A stretch of 64,000 nucleotides of DNA from Clostridiaceae bacterium (GCA_012522505.1 JAAYKJ010000215.1:1-64000); one strand, 5' to 3'. Positions 21,071-30,798 are shown, counted from the stretch's first letter. Translations and numbers: made by a program. The notes: generated by a model not told the origin, from the letters alone.

Positions 21071-21207
21071 CGTTTTTTCCTCCTATACCGTTCTTCCATA
21101 CTACCTAATTCTAATCATTTTAAACGATACGCATACCAGCGTCAAGGTTGCTGGCCCGGGACATTGAACTTTCTTCTGCGAAGAAAACTACAATCCCTTG
21201 ACAACAC

Positions 21208-21274
21208 AAAAGAAAAATCCCTCAATGCGAACACTTTCTGCCATAGGCGCTGAAGTGCACAGACATCAGGGAAT
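21208..21274 (-). terminator. long imperfect hairpin with T run between xerD and aroF
   Basis: On the minus strand AATTCCCTGATG and CATTGAGGGATT pair over an inner stem (TGTG-CACTT with AAGTG-TT-CGCA), followed by TTTTTCTTTT. It may terminate xerD or attenuate aroF; no T-box specifier or GGGTGGNACCGCG motif was seen. Confidence 0.6.
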
Positions 21275-21378
21275 TGGTGCTTGGGCTTTTATATCTTTGT
21301 ATGAATCTTGTTTTAATTATCGCAAGGTCTTTCACCAGCACGACTTCTGCCTAAAAAGGGTATTACATAAGAATCCTA

Positions 21379-22230
21379 TTATGCATCGCCATTGGCGATC
21401 TGCAGATATACCTGTGTAGAGGAAATATCGGAGTGGCCGAGCATCATCTGAACATCCTTAAGGTTTTTGCCTTTTTGCACCAGATGGGCTGCAAATGAAT
21501 GCCGCAGGGTGTGGGGAGTAATATCTTTCTGGATATTTGCTTTTGATGTGTAATACTTGACAATTTTCCAAAAACCCTGTCTTGTGAGCCGGTTCCCGTT
21601 GGTGTTGACAAAAAGAACCTGTTCTGTTTTTTCTCTGATCATAAATGGCCGTACCCTCTCCAGGTATTCCTTCATCAGATCGATGCACCTTCTGTTTACA
21701 GGAATTTTCCGTTCGCGGTTGCTGTGCCTGCAGGTTAATGTCATCTCTGAAAGATCCAGATCGGAAACATTCAGGGTGATGAGCTCGGATACTCTAATCC
21801 CTGTAGAATAAAGCAGTTCCAGCATGGTCTTGTCCCGTACCCCTTTAAGCCCCATCTTATTGGGCTGATCCAAAAGAATTTTCACTTCTTCCACCGACAG
21901 AATCTGGGGAAGCTTCTTTTCTACCTTGGGCGACTCTACACCGATTGTCGGGTTGCCAATAATAAAATCATGGGATATTAAAAACCTGTAAAAAGCCCGT
22001 ATTGACGCAAGGCTTCTGGATATGGTGGTGATGGCCCTTCCTTGGCTATTCTGCCACGCCATATACGTTGCAATGGTTGCTTTGTTGCTTTGCTGAATAT
22101 TCTCTACGTTCTTCCCATGTAAAAAACCAATATACTGCTCAATATCTCTTTGATAAGACATCAAAGTATTTTGAGAAAGCTTCTTCTCCTCCTTTAGATA
22201 TTGAATAAAGTCTGTAACCAGATTATCCAT
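21379..22230 (-). CDS. xerD: tyrosine recombinase XerD-type
   Basis: Site-specific recombinase that resolves chromosome dimers at dif, working with the ftsK product. The 283-residue protein has an N-terminal SAM-like core-binding domain (1-90) and a catalytic domain (110-280). The catalytic residues are visible: Arg146 in STGIRVSEL, Lys in the beta-hairpin NRERKIPV, His240 and Arg243 in HTLRHSFAAHL, His266 in LGHSDISSTQVY, and Tyr275. The length is slightly short of the usual 295 but complete. It stands alone rather than in a phage or integron setting, so the housekeeping role is favoured over an integrase. Confidence 0.9.
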   Translation of the reverse strand: MDNLVTDFIQYLKEEKKLSQNTLMSYQRDIEQYIGFLHGKNVENIQQSNKATIATYMAWQNSQGRAITTISRSLASIRAFYRFLISHDFIIGNPTIGVESPKVEKKLPQILSVEEVKILLDQPNKMGLKGVRDKTMLELLYSTGIRVSELITLNVSDLDLSEMTLTCRHSNRERKIPVNRRCIDLMKEYLERVRPFMIREKTEQVLFVNTNGNRLTRQGFWKIVKYYTSKANIQKDITPHTLRHSFAAHLVQKGKNLKDVQMMLGHSDISSTQVYLQIANGDA

Positions 22231-22563
22231 TTGTTCTCACCCCTATATCCACCCTTATCACTGATCCTTTTAACGCCTGAGGCTGAGATGCCGAATACTA
22301 AGCCGAATATAAACCATTATGGTAAAATTAGTATCCCCTTGCATTTAAAAGATTACTTCCCGAGGTTGGGGTCCTAATCAATGGACGTAGTCTTTGATAT
22401 CACGTAACGGTATGAATGGGACAGAAGCTTTTACAACCTACATCCGCGGTTATATTTTTTCTGATAAAGCTAGACTTAACCGTTAACATGAACCTAAACC
22501 ACAATAAATAGAACACAATTCTTATTATTATTAATTTACCACATAATTCATTTTTATGCAAAC
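22231..22563. other. 333-bp intergenic region between xerD and nudF, possible structured RNA
   Basis: No gene is visible. On the plus strand, TAAAAG-ATTA-CTTCCC (from 22346) can pair with GGG-ACA-GAAG-CTTTTA (to about 22433), enclosing a GTCC-TAATCAAT-GGAC hairpin; further on AACC...GGTT is followed by six T residues near 22454. No known riboswitch motif was recognised. Confidence 0.3.
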
Positions 22564-23115
22564 TTAACTTATTTTATACTCGCCTTTTTGGATTTTGTCA
22601 GCCAAATAGATGCCGATGATCGTTTTCGCATCTGTAATTTGTCCGTCGCATATCATTTGAAGGCATTGTTCAACCGTATATTTTCTGCAGGAAATAAACT
22701 CGTCCTCATCAGGGCAGAATGAACCTTCGGATAAGTTCATTGCAACAAAAATATGTAGAACTTCATCAGAAAAACCAGGTGTGGAATGGACTGACATCGC
22801 CCTATAAATATTTCCGGCAATATATCCAGTTTCCTCCTCCAGCTCCCGCACAGCACAGGTTTCCGGTGATTCTCCCTCGTCAAGCTTCCCGGCGGGAAGT
22901 TCCAGGGATATCATTTCGCAGGGCTTTCTGTATTGCTTAACCAGCAAAAGCTCCCCGTTGTCTGTAATGGGAACAACCACCGAAGCACCAGGATGCCTTA
23001 CAATATCACGTGTAGCTTGCTTGCCATTCGGAAGTATAACAGTGGCTCTGTTAACATTAATAATATTTCCTGAATATTTCCGCTCTTCCCGGACCGTCTT
23101 CTCTTCATATTCCAT
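22564..23115 (-). CDS. nudF: ADP-ribose pyrophosphatase (Nudix hydrolase)
   Basis: Hydrolyses ADP-ribose to AMP and ribose-5-phosphate. The 183-residue protein carries a complete Nudix box from Gly76 to Tyr98 (GKLDEGESPETCAVRELEEE then TGY), with the metal-binding REXXEE glutamates at 91-95. The preceding LPAG and the following STPGFSDEV are typical of the ADP-ribose subfamily. The ATG at 23115 has AAGGAG upstream. It lies 42 bases after rnhA and may be the distal gene of the proC-rnhA-nudF group. Confidence 0.9.
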   Translation of the reverse strand: MEYEEKTVREERKYSGNIINVNRATVILPNGKQATRDIVRHPGASVVVPITDNGELLLVKQYRKPCEMISLELPAGKLDEGESPETCAVRELEEETGYIAGNIYRAMSVHSTPGFSDEVLHIFVAMNLSEGSFCPDEDEFISCRKYTVEQCLQMICDGQITDAKTIIGIYLADKIQKGEYKIS

Positions 23116-23157
23116 GCATATTCTCCTTATTTTCCAAGTTTTGCTATATCGTATGAT

Positions 23158-23637
23158 TCAGGTTTGATTCATTTCTGTTGCGGGTGTTGGATCGCTTTTC
23201 TTCCTTTTTGCGATCTCTCCGGTCGCAAGTTTATCACACAAAGTGTTGTATTCGTTGTCAGAATGACCTTTCACCTTAATCCACTCCACCGAATGCTTTT
23301 GAACAAGACTGTCAATCATCTTCCACAGGTCGATATTCTTCAACTCTTCCTTCTTCTTTCCACGAGCCCATCCGTTGTCTTTCCAGCCCTGTAACCAGCC
23401 TTTCTGCATGGCATTCACCAGATAGGCACTGTCACTGTATAGTTTCACCCTGCAAGGTTCCTTCAGCGCTTTTAAGCCTTCGATCGCTGCATTCAATTCC
23501 ATCCTGTTGTTTGTTGTATTCTCTTCATAACCTGACAAAACCTTTTCATGGCCTTTGTACAGAAGGATCGTGCCCCATCCGCCCATGCCCGGATTCCCAG
23601 AGCAGGCACCGTCGGTATAGATCTCCACCTCTTTCAT
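23158..23637 (-). CDS. rnhA: ribonuclease HI
   Basis: Cuts the RNA strand of RNA-DNA hybrids, such as R-loops and primers. The 159-residue protein has the full DEDD active site: Asp9 in YTDGACSGNPG, Glu47 in NNRMELNA, Asp69 in YSDSAYLVNAM and Asp135 in NTLCDKLA, plus the flexible-loop His125 in VKGHSDNEYN. A basic loop (WKDNGWARGKKKEELKN) is the handle region of the E. coli type. Its ATG overlaps the proC stop by four bases. Confidence 0.96.
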   Translation of the reverse strand: MKEVEIYTDGACSGNPGMGGWGTILLYKGHEKVLSGYEENTTNNRMELNAAIEGLKALKEPCRVKLYSDSAYLVNAMQKGWLQGWKDNGWARGKKKEELKNIDLWKMIDSLVQKHSVEWIKVKGHSDNEYNTLCDKLATGEIAKRKKSDPTPATEMNQT

Positions 23638-24446
23638 GGATCTGTCCCCCTACCGATCTCCCTGGCCTTTTCCGTGCATTCATTCATGGCTGTGATGATG
23701 CAGTCACGGAAGCCCTTCCGCTCCAGTGCTGCTACCGCATCAATGGTTGTTCCTGCAGGAGAGCAGACCATATCCTTCAGCTCTGCCGGGTGTTTTCCCG
23801 TTTCCAAAACCATTTTGGCAGACCCCAGAACAGCCTGTGATGCCATTCTGTAGCAGATGCTTCTTGGAAGCCCCGCCCAAACAGCCGCATCTGCCATGGC
23901 CTCAATCAGCATATAGACATAGGCTGGGCTGCTTCCTGTAAGGGCAATCACCTCATTCATCATCTTTTCATCCAGAACCTCAACCCTACCAACACATTTG
24001 AAAATATCTTCTGCCAACTGCCTTTCTTCAGGGTTAACATGCTCCCCATATGAAATAATGGTCATACCTTCACCAACCAAAGCAGGCATATTGGGCATTG
24101 TTCTTACAATTTTCTTATCTTCCCCAAGGTTTTTCAGATAAAACCGAATGGGAAGCCCTGCCGCAACAGTAATAAAGAGCTTGGAAGCATCCATAACCTG
24201 CCCGCATTCCTTCAAAACACCTTTCATGTATTGAGGCTTCACAGCTGCAATGATCACATCGCATTGCTTAACAAGCTCCGCAAGCGATTCGGAGCATCTG
24301 ACAGGGTACTTCTTGCTCAGCCCCTTCGTTAATGGGGAATTGATATCATAAATATGAATCTCAAACCGTTCTGTATAGGCTGCAAGACCTTTGACGATTG
24401 CACCGCCCATATTTCCAGTTCCGATAAATCCAATAGTAACTGCCAT
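23634..24446 (-). CDS. proC: pyrroline-5-carboxylate reductase
   Basis: Last step of proline synthesis: reduces 1-pyrroline-5-carboxylate with NAD(P)H. The 270-residue protein has the Rossmann motif GFIGTGNMGGAIVKG at 6-20, the IIAAVKPQYMKGVL segment, RTMPNMPALVGEGMT, and the C-terminal signature ELKDMVCSPAGTTIDAVAAL. The start at 24446 has AAGGAG seven bases upstream. The 240-base gap upstream, toward ruvB, shows no recognisable leader. Confidence 0.95.
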   Translation of the reverse strand: MAVTIGFIGTGNMGGAIVKGLAAYTERFEIHIYDINSPLTKGLSKKYPVRCSESLAELVKQCDVIIAAVKPQYMKGVLKECGQVMDASKLFITVAAGLPIRFYLKNLGEDKKIVRTMPNMPALVGEGMTIISYGEHVNPEERQLAEDIFKCVGRVEVLDEKMMNEVIALTGSSPAYVYMLIEAMADAAVWAGLPRSICYRMASQAVLGSAKMVLETGKHPAELKDMVCSPAGTTIDAVAALERKGFRDCIITAMNECTEKAREIGRGTDP

Positions 24447-24688
24447 AATATGCTCCTTTTCGGGTTAATGATTGCCTTTTACAAATTTTAGCCCCTGCCA
24501 TACAGGTGATCTGTTAAGTAAACTGCCATGGCTTGCAGATCATAAACGATCATCGTGTCTGTTTATCCATGGGTTGAAAACATCGCGAGAGTTTATAAAA
24601 CGAGCTAACTGGATAGTTTTTCAAATTATTCTATCACCTTTTTCATCCATTTTCAAAAGAATTTTGGGAACTAATATAACTTCGAAGT

Positions 24689-25723
24689 TTAGTCGATAAT
24701 ACTGATCTGAGCATCCTGCTCGGGTTCTATTTTCAGGTGCTGGTACGCAAGACGGGTTACTTTCCGCCCTCTGGGTGTTTTCTGAAGAAAACCCAGTTGC
24801 ATCAAAAAAGGTTCATATACATCCTCGATGGTATCTGATTCCTCACCTGTGGAAGCGGCCAAGGTATCCAGACCGACAGGGCCACCGCCAAACTTTTGAA
24901 TAATGCAATACAGCAGGTTTCTATCTACACGATCAAGCCCCTTCTCATCAACTTCCAGCGCTTCAAGCCCATACTGCGTAGTACTCAAATCTATCACGCC
25001 ATTGGAACGTACCTGTGCGAAATCCCTGATTCTTCTAAGTAATCTGTTGGCGATACGCGGGGTTCCTCTTGCCCGTGATGCGATTTCATAAGCTGCTTCA
25101 TCCTCAATCTGGATATTCAATATTTGAGCAGAACGGGTGATTATTTTCTTCAACTCTTCATGGGTATATAATTCAAGACGGTTGATTATCCCGAAGCGAT
25201 CACGAAGCGGTGAAGTTAGCAGTCCTGCCCGGGTGGTTGCACCGATCAGCGTGAACGTGGAGAGGTCCAGCCGGATGGATCGGGCACTGGGGCCTTTACC
25301 GATAATGATGTCCAGGGCAAAATCCTCCATGGCAGGGTATAGGATTTCTTCCACCGCCCGGTTCAGGCGGTGAATCTCATCGATGAACAGTACATCAAGA
25401 GGGCCAAGGTTTGTAAGAATCGCTGCCAGATCTCCCGGTTTTTCAATGGCAGGACCTGATGTCACCTTTAAGTTAACCCCCATCGCGGAGGCGATAATTC
25501 CCGAAAGAGTTGTTTTGCCCAGACCGGGGGGACCATAAAGCAGAACATGATCCAGTGCTTCCTTGCGTTGTTTTGCAGCTTCAATAAAAACCATCAGGTT
25601 TTCCTTTACTTTTTCCTGACCAACATACTCGTCAAAACTTCTTGGCCTAAGACCCACTTCTTCATAATCTTCCTGGCGAAAACTACTGTCGATCAGTCTT
25701 TCCTCCAAATGAAACGCCTCCAT
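24689..25723 (-). CDS. ruvB: Holliday junction branch migration ATPase RuvB
   Basis: Hexameric motor that drives branch migration with RuvA. Walker [13 protein letters not shown], Walker [13 protein letters not shown], sensor [18 protein letters not shown] and the C-terminal winged helix ([19 protein letters not shown]) are all present in about 344 residues. The ATG at 25723 lacks a good ribosome site; a TTG at 25708 has GGAGG eight bases upstream and may be the real start. About 100 bases and a hairpin separate it from ruvA. Confidence 0.96.
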   Translation of the reverse strand: MEAFHLEERLIDSSFRQEDYEEVGLRPRSFDEYVGQEKVKENLMVFIEAAKQRKEALDHVLLYGPPGLGKTTLSGIIASAMGVNLKVTSGPAIEKPGDLAAILTNLGPLDVLFIDEIHRLNRAVEEILYPAMEDFALDIIIGKGPSARSIRLDLSTFTLIGATTRAGLLTSPLRDRFGIINRLELYTHEELKKIITRSAQILNIQIEDEAAYEIASRARGTPRIANRLLRRIRDFAQVRSNGVIDLSTTQYGLEALEVDEKGLDRVDRNLLYCIIQKFGGGPVGLDTLAASTGEESDTIEDVYEPFLMQLGFLQKTPRGRKVTRLAYQHLKIEPEQDAQISIID

Positions 25724-25767
25724 TCCGGTAACATATTACAAGCTTCTGTTAATTCATCCAGTCTGAA

Positions 25768-25796
25768 ACATCCTCAGCCACTGCAGGTGAGGATGT
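25768..25796 (-). terminator. hairpin between ruvA and ruvB
   Basis: ACATCCTCA and TGAGGATGT form a perfect 9-bp stem with an 11-base loop. No T run follows on the minus strand, so it may modulate ruvB expression or stabilise mRNA rather than terminate. Confidence 0.4.
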
Positions 25797-25824
25797 TTTA
25801 CCGAAAAAGAACCTGTTACCCGGT

Positions 25825-26430
25825 TCAAACAACCAGCCCTTTTAAAGCATCACGTATGATTTCTTCCAAACTTTTTTCCTCGCTATATACAGAAGATACC
25901 GCCCGGTTTGCTTCCTGACTGGAATAACCCAGCATCATCAGTGCGCTGACAGCCTCCTGTATGGTACCACCAGGTCTTTCATACCTGCCTTCACCTGCAG
26001 TAAGCACTTTCAGCTCTTCCCCTTGCTCTTTCTTCAGTTTATCCTTCAACTCGAGGATAATGCGCTGGGCTGTTTTTTTACCAACCCCTGGTGCTTTTAC
26101 AAAAGTGCTGACGTCGTCAGTTAAAACTGCCAGACCAAACTGTGATGGTGGAATATTGGACACAAGTGACATCGCCACTTTTGGACCAACTCCAGAAACC
26201 TTCAAAAGCTGCTCAAACATTTTCTGCTCTTCTTCACACATAAATCCAAACAGCAACCAGGCATCCTCCCGGACATGTAAATATGTAAACACCTTGATTT
26301 CTGTTCCGGGTTGCTTTAATACCTCCAGAGCAGTCAACGGTACCATCACTTTGTAACCGATTCCTCCTGTTTCAACAACGATGAAGTCTTTTCCCTTATA
26401 AGTCAGATTTCCTTTTATGTAAGCAAACAT
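25825..26430 (-). CDS. ruvA: Holliday junction branch migration protein RuvA
   Basis: Tetrameric junction-binding partner of RuvB. In 201 residues it has an OB-fold N-terminal domain (MFAYIKGNLTYKGKDFIVVE), two helix-hairpin-helix motifs (LKVSGVGPKVAMSLVSN and KAPGVGKKTAQRIILELKDKL) and a C-terminal RuvB-binding domain (AVSALMMLGYSSQEANRAVS). The start at 26430 has AAAGGAG upstream and matches the family; an in-frame extension to 26499 does not. It follows ruvC by 90 bases. Confidence 0.96.
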   Translation of the reverse strand: MFAYIKGNLTYKGKDFIVVETGGIGYKVMVPLTALEVLKQPGTEIKVFTYLHVREDAWLLFGFMCEEEQKMFEQLLKVSGVGPKVAMSLVSNIPPSQFGLAVLTDDVSTFVKAPGVGKKTAQRIILELKDKLKKEQGEELKVLTAGEGRYERPGGTIQEAVSALMMLGYSSQEANRAVSSVYSEEKSLEEIIRDALKGLVV

Positions 26431-26520
26431 TTTTTCTCCTTTTCCAATTACCGGTGCCTGCGTGACCAGGACACCAAGACCCATCTTCGTAATTTGCACA
26501 GCCTTGCCAACGTATGATTA

Positions 26521-27018
26521 TTAGTTTATCCCTCTGGCAGAAAGACCAGGCCTGTATGTATGTGCATGACATATTGCAACCGCCAGCGCATCGGCAGCAT
26601 CGTCGGGTTTCGGAATGATGGACAGGCTTAATAACACCTTAACCATTTGCTGCACCTGTTTTTTATCGGCACGACCATACCCGGTAACACCCTGCTTTAC
26701 TTGCAGGGGTGTATATTCAAAAATCGGAATATTGAAGCGGGCTGCACAAAGTAACGCCACGCCTCTTCCCTGTCCTACCTTCAGCGCTGTTTTTGCGTTA
26801 TTGTTGAAAAATAGATCCTCTACGGCAACCACTTCAGGCCTGTATTGCTGAAGAAGTCCTGTCAGCCCTTCTTCCAGCAACAGAAGCCTTCTGGCCAGAG
26901 GCAAGTCTGCAGTGGTGGTAACCGCCCCGTAGTCCAATACTTCAAAGTGGTTTCCACAATAATCGATAATGCCATATCCCATAATGGCAAAACCGGGGTC
27001 AACTCCCATAATGATCAA
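26521..27018 (-). CDS. ruvC: Holliday junction resolvase RuvC
   Basis: Nuclease that resolves Holliday junctions symmetrically. The 165-residue RNase H-fold protein starts with the MGVDPG motif carrying the first catalytic Asp and has [22 protein letters not shown] (second acidic residue, Glu) and [17 protein letters not shown] (last acidic pair). The start is a TTG at 27018 with AAGGGG eight bases upstream; an ATG three codons later is an alternative. It heads the ruvC-ruvA-ruvB group. Confidence 0.95.
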   Translation of the reverse strand: MIIMGVDPGFAIMGYGIIDYCGNHFEVLDYGAVTTTADLPLARRLLLLEEGLTGLLQQYRPEVVAVEDLFFNNNAKTALKVGQGRGVALLCAARFNIPIFEYTPLQVKQGVTGYGRADKKQVQQMVKVLLSLSIIPKPDDAADALAVAICHAHTYRPGLSARGIN

Positions 27019-27203
27019 ATCAATTTCCCCTTTTCCCGATTCCCGTAAAAAACTGAAACCGGCTCTTTTGTGATTTCTTTTGTATTTTAACCAACATCAA
27101 TGCTAACCCTCATTCTTCAGCTTTCAAACATCAGCATTGATCAAAACCTTGTGATAAGTGATGTAATCGTGCGAAAGATATCGATGCTATCTGAAAATAG
27201 GTG

Positions 27204-27238
27204 TTGCATAATTATGCATGCCAATGTATAATTATAAC
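27204..27238 (+). promoter_or_regulatory. argG promoter overlapped by tandem ARG boxes (ArgR operator)
   Basis: The -35 TTGCAT (27204-27209) and -10 TATAAT (27227-27232) are 17 bases apart. Two palindromic AT-rich boxes of the ARG-box type, TGCATAATTATGCA (27205-27218) and TGTATAATTATAAC (27225-27238), lie 20 bases centre to centre, directly over the promoter. This is the usual arrangement for arginine repression by ArgR. Confidence 0.75.
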
Positions 27239-27361
27239 AATGATGCGGTTAACTTTTATATTGGCTGCTTTCGCACGCTTCCGCCATATGTTCAGCAGGT
27301 GTGATAAAGTTCATGTTAACCGAACATGTTAATATTCTAACATAGAATGGAGAGATTTTGT

Positions 27362-28576
27362 ATGGGGAAAAAGGAAAAAGTTGTACTGGCCTACTCCGGC
27401 GGGCTGGATACTTCCATCATTATTCCATGGCTGAAAGAAAACTATGACTACGATGTCATTGCGATGGCCGCTGATGTAGGCCAGGGCGAAGAACTGGAAC
27501 CGTTGCATGAAAAAGCAATTAAAACCGGCGCTGAGAAGTTATATATTGAGGATTTGAAGGAAGAGTTCATCACCGGTTATATCTACCCTACCCTGAAGGC
27601 CGGCGCGAAATACGAAGGGAAATATCTGCTTGGAACCTCGTTTGCACGCCCGATCATTGCAAAGCGGATGGTTGAAATCGCCAGAAAGGAGGGCGCGGTA
27701 GCTATCGCTCATGGTGCTACAGGAAAAGGGAACGATCAGGTCCGGTTTGAACTAACCGTTAAAGCTTTGGCACCTGAAATGAAGATCATCGCACCCTGGA
27801 GGATCTGGGACATCCGCTCCCGTGAGGATGCAATCGATTATGCCACTGCCAGGAATATTCCGATTCCTGTTACAAAAAAGGACAACTACAGCCGTGATCT
27901 AAACCTGTGGCATTTAAGCCATGAAGGTTCCGAGCTGGAGAACCCCGCAAACGAACCCATATATGACAGGCTGTTAAAGCTTTCGGTCACCCCGGAAAAG
28001 GCCCCGGATAAGCCTACCTATGTTGAAATTACATTCGAGAAGGGAATTCCGGTGGAGGTGAACGGTAAAGCGCTTAATCCGGTTGAAATATTAACTGAAT
28101 TGAACAGACTGGGCGGAGAAAACGGTATCGGTATCATCGATATCGTAGAGAATCGTCTTGTTGGTATGAAATCACGTGGTGTATATGAAACACCTGGCGG
28201 AACCATCCTGTATGCTGCCCACCGTGAGCTGGAGCTGCTATGTCTTGACAGGGACACCCTGCACTATAAAGACATGATATCACAACGTTTTGCAGAGCTT
28301 GTCTATTACGGACAATGGTTTACAACGCTTCGCGAGGCCCTTTCGGCCTTTGTCGATGTTACCCAGCAAACGGTCACCGGTAAGGTTAAACTGAAACTAT
28401 ACAAGGGAAATATCATCCCGGCAGGCAGTGAATCTCCCTATTCCCTTTTCAGCGAAGAGCTTTGCACGTTTGAGAGGGATGAAGTTTACAACCAAAAGGA
28501 TGCTGAAGGCTTCATTAATCTGTTTGGACTTCCTATGAAGGTTCAGGCTATGATGAAGAAAAATATGGGTGAGTAA
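27362..28576 (+). CDS. argG: argininosuccinate synthase
   Basis: Joins citrulline and aspartate with ATP in arginine synthesis. The 404-residue protein has the N-type pyrophosphatase P-loop [15 protein letters not shown] near residue 10, the signature [15 protein letters not shown], and [20 protein letters not shown]. The start at 27362 has GGAGAG seven bases upstream; an ATG five codons earlier would place the ribosome site inside the gene. It is followed after 16 bases by argH and is preceded by an ArgR-type operator. Confidence 0.97.
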   Translation: MGKKEKVVLAYSGGLDTSIIIPWLKENYDYDVIAMAADVGQGEELEPLHEKAIKTGAEKLYIEDLKEEFITGYIYPTLKAGAKYEGKYLLGTSFARPIIAKRMVEIARKEGAVAIAHGATGKGNDQVRFELTVKALAPEMKIIAPWRIWDIRSREDAIDYATARNIPIPVTKKDNYSRDLNLWHLSHEGSELENPANEPIYDRLLKLSVTPEKAPDKPTYVEITFEKGIPVEVNGKALNPVEILTELNRLGGENGIGIIDIVENRLVGMKSRGVYETPGGTILYAAHRELELLCLDRDTLHYKDMISQRFAELVYYGQWFTTLREALSAFVDVTQQTVTGKVKLKLYKGNIIPAGSESPYSLFSEELCTFERDEVYNQKDAEGFINLFGLPMKVQAMMKKNMGE

Positions 28577-28592
28577 AGCAAGGAGGCACAAC

Positions 28593-29978
28593 ATGAAATT
28601 ATGGGACGGTCGTTTTTCGAAATCCACCGACCCGATGGTTGATGATTTTCATTCATCGATTCGTTTTGACAGCTGCATGTATAAACAGGATATTCTGGGC
28701 AGCATGGCTCATGTGAAAATGCTTGGCAAATGCGGTGTCATTTCCGAAGAAGATGCCAGCTTAATTTATAAAACTCTGCAAGAGATTTTGTCAGACATTG
28801 AAAATGGTCGGGTAACATTTGAGATCGGTTGCGAAGATATTCACATGAATATTGAAAAAATACTCATCTCACGAATCGGAGATGTGGGGAAGCAGCTGCA
28901 CACCGGAAGAAGCCGCAATGATCAGGTAGCTTTGGATATCCGCATGTATCTGAAAGAAGAAACCACACAAATTAAAGCGTTGCTTACCGACCTTCTTCAG
29001 GTCTTAATTGATATGGCAGAAAACAACCTGGATGTGATTATGCCCGGGTATACCCATCTGCAGCGTGCTCAGCCTGTTACATTTGCCCATCATCTAATGG
29101 CTTATGTCCAGATGTTTTTAAGGGATCAGGAAAGGTTAACGGATTGTTATCAGCGAATGGACATCATGCCCTTGGGCTCGGGTGCTTTGGCAGGAACCAC
29201 CTATCCCCTGGACCGGCATGCCGTTGCTCAAGAGCTTGGTTTTGAACGCATCACAGAAAACAGCCTGGATGGTGTTAGTGACAGGGATTTCGTTCTGGAG
29301 CTTGCATCAGCACTCTCCATCGTGATGATGCATTTAAGCCGATTTTGTGAAGAAATAATTTTATGGTGCTCTCACGAATTCTCCTTTATCGAGCTGGATG
29401 ATGCCTATAGCACCGGAAGCAGTATCATGCCTCAGAAAAAGAACCCGGATGTTGCCGAGCTCGTTCGCGGAAAGGCCGGAAGAGTCTATGGAAATCTGAT
29501 GGCTCTGCTGACAGTGATGAAGGGTCTGCCATTGGCCTACAATAAAGATATGCAGGAAGATAAGGAAGCCATATTCGACTCGGTGGACACTGTAAAAATG
29601 TGCCTTCCTGTATTCACGAAGATGGTAGCTACAATGAGCATCCGAAGGGATAACATGCTTTCCGCAGCCAGAGGTGGGTTTACAAATGCAACAGATATTG
29701 CAGATTACCTCGTTAAAAAAGGTGTTCCTTTCCGTGACGCCCATGCTATTGTGGGAAGGATGGTGGCCTGTTGCATTGAACAGGAAAAGAACATCGAAGA
29801 ACTTGGCATCGGGGAGCTGAAAGCTTTTTCTGAAAAAATTGAAATGGATGTTTATGAAGCAATTTCATTGGAAACCTGCGTTAATGAAAGAAATCTTCCA
29901 GGCGGGCCTGCCATTGTCAGTGTCAAAGCATCCATCGAGAATGCAAGAGAACGGTTACAGCAGGAAGAAGGAAATTGA
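28593..29978 (+). CDS. argH: argininosuccinate lyase
   Basis: Splits argininosuccinate into arginine and fumarate. The 461-residue protein of the fumarase/aspartase superfamily has [40 protein letters not shown] and the signature loop [13 protein letters not shown] with the catalytic serine. The ATG at 28593 has AGGAGG six bases upstream. It is the second gene of the argG-argH operon and ends just before a strong terminator. Confidence 0.97.
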   Translation: MKLWDGRFSKSTDPMVDDFHSSIRFDSCMYKQDILGSMAHVKMLGKCGVISEEDASLIYKTLQEILSDIENGRVTFEIGCEDIHMNIEKILISRIGDVGKQLHTGRSRNDQVALDIRMYLKEETTQIKALLTDLLQVLIDMAENNLDVIMPGYTHLQRAQPVTFAHHLMAYVQMFLRDQERLTDCYQRMDIMPLGSGALAGTTYPLDRHAVAQELGFERITENSLDGVSDRDFVLELASALSIVMMHLSRFCEEIILWCSHEFSFIELDDAYSTGSSIMPQKKNPDVAELVRGKAGRVYGNLMALLTVMKGLPLAYNKDMQEDKEAIFDSVDTVKMCLPVFTKMVATMSIRRDNMLSAARGGFTNATDIADYLVKKGVPFRDAHAIVGRMVACCIEQEKNIEELGIGELKAFSEKIEMDVYEAISLETCVNERNLPGGPAIVSVKASIENARERLQQEEGN

Positions 29979-30022
29979 AAGGGCAGGAAGACAAATCCCA
30001 CCCATTAACATGTAATAAACAC

Positions 30023-30052
30023 AAAACCTCCGGTGATTACTCCGGAGGTTTT
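30023..30052. terminator. bidirectional terminator between argH and the 108-aa gene
   Basis: AAAACCTCCGG (30023-30033) pairs with CCGGAGGTTTT (30042-30052), an 11-bp stem flanked by A and T runs. It serves both converging genes; the stop codon of the minus-strand gene lies at its edge. Confidence 0.9.
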
Positions 30053-30377
30053 AATATGGTTTTGCTTTTTTATCAAGCGCTTTCCCCATACTGTACCAGG
30101 AATCTCTTAGCTTTTTCCGCATCTCTGCGTCCAGAGTACTTTCAATCACATCATTAAACTGTCTTCGCATTCTGTGGTATTCACGAATATCAAACTCTTC
30201 CTTCGCCAGCAATGCTTCCATCTCATCCACCCAATCGTAAAGGTAATCCAGCCTCGTGGACTCATTACCGGATACTTTTTTCTTCAGGTGAGCCAGAACA
30301 AGCTTTACAGCTTTTCTTTTCACATCTGCATCCGTTATTTGCTTTTTCGTGCTCTTTTTTTCTGCTTTAATCTCCAA
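30051..30377 (-). CDS. hypothetical protein (108 aa)
   Basis: Not recognised. A basic, charged, helical protein (KKSTKKQITDADVKRKAVK, then VLAHLKKKVSG, LYDWVDEMEALLAKEEFDI, REYHRMRRQFNDVIESTL) without cysteine, signal peptide or membrane segment. The start is a TTG at 30377 with AAAGGAG eight bases upstream. It converges on argH, sharing its terminator. A promoter-like sequence lies about 280 bases upstream but an intrinsic terminator intervenes. Confidence 0.65.
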   Translation of the reverse strand: MEIKAEKKSTKKQITDADVKRKAVKLVLAHLKKKVSGNESTRLDYLYDWVDEMEALLAKEEFDIREYHRMRRQFNDVIESTLDAEMRKKLRDSWYSMGKALDKKAKPY

Positions 30378-30426
30378 CTTTTGTACTCCTTTCTTAAATT
30401 TTATAATCAGTAATAGAATAATTCAT

Positions 30427-30686
30427 AAAAAACTGCCCCAAAATCTGGGACGAAGTATGCTCGATATAATGCTATTTCAACCCTCAAGTTTAATAAATAA
30501 CAAACTATGAAGGTATAATCCATTTATAACAGCAATCCTATAATTTTGTATGCATGGTTTTTATGCAACACTGTTATAATGCTCTTGGAAGCGTGATTTT
30601 TTTAGGTAACAAGTCTTGAATGGTTATCCATATCATAAATAACCTACCGATAACGATATTATACCTCATATTACCTGGGAATGCAA
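30427..30686 (-). ncRNA. candidate small RNA (promoter-to-terminator interval without an ORF)
   Basis: On the minus strand a strong promoter (TTGCAT at 30681-30686, 17-base spacer, TATAAT at 30658-30663) is followed by about 200 bases with no convincing reading frame and then by an intrinsic terminator (GTCCCA-GATTT-TGGGGC and six T residues, 30427-30451). Inside are nested inverted repeats: TTATAACAG/CTGTTATAA (30524-30532 and 30571-30579) around TGCAT/ATGCA. It could instead be the leader of the 108-aa gene. No known RNA family was recognised. Confidence 0.35.
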
Positions 30687-30798
30687 ACGTGCGTTCATAT
30701 AATTTGTAATAATTATCAGTGATATACAAAGTTTCCGGCCTATTTCATGCAGTTTTTACCTTCTTATAACCTGAACCTGCGAACGCTCATCTCATTCA

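Noticed and set aside
21071-21378. T-box leader before aroF
   Set aside because: No conserved T-box sequence (GGGTGGNACCGCG) or specifier loop could be found.
21379-22230. xerD as a phage or island integrase
   Set aside because: It has no neighbouring excisionase, attachment repeat or phage genes, and its length and setting fit the housekeeping recombinase.
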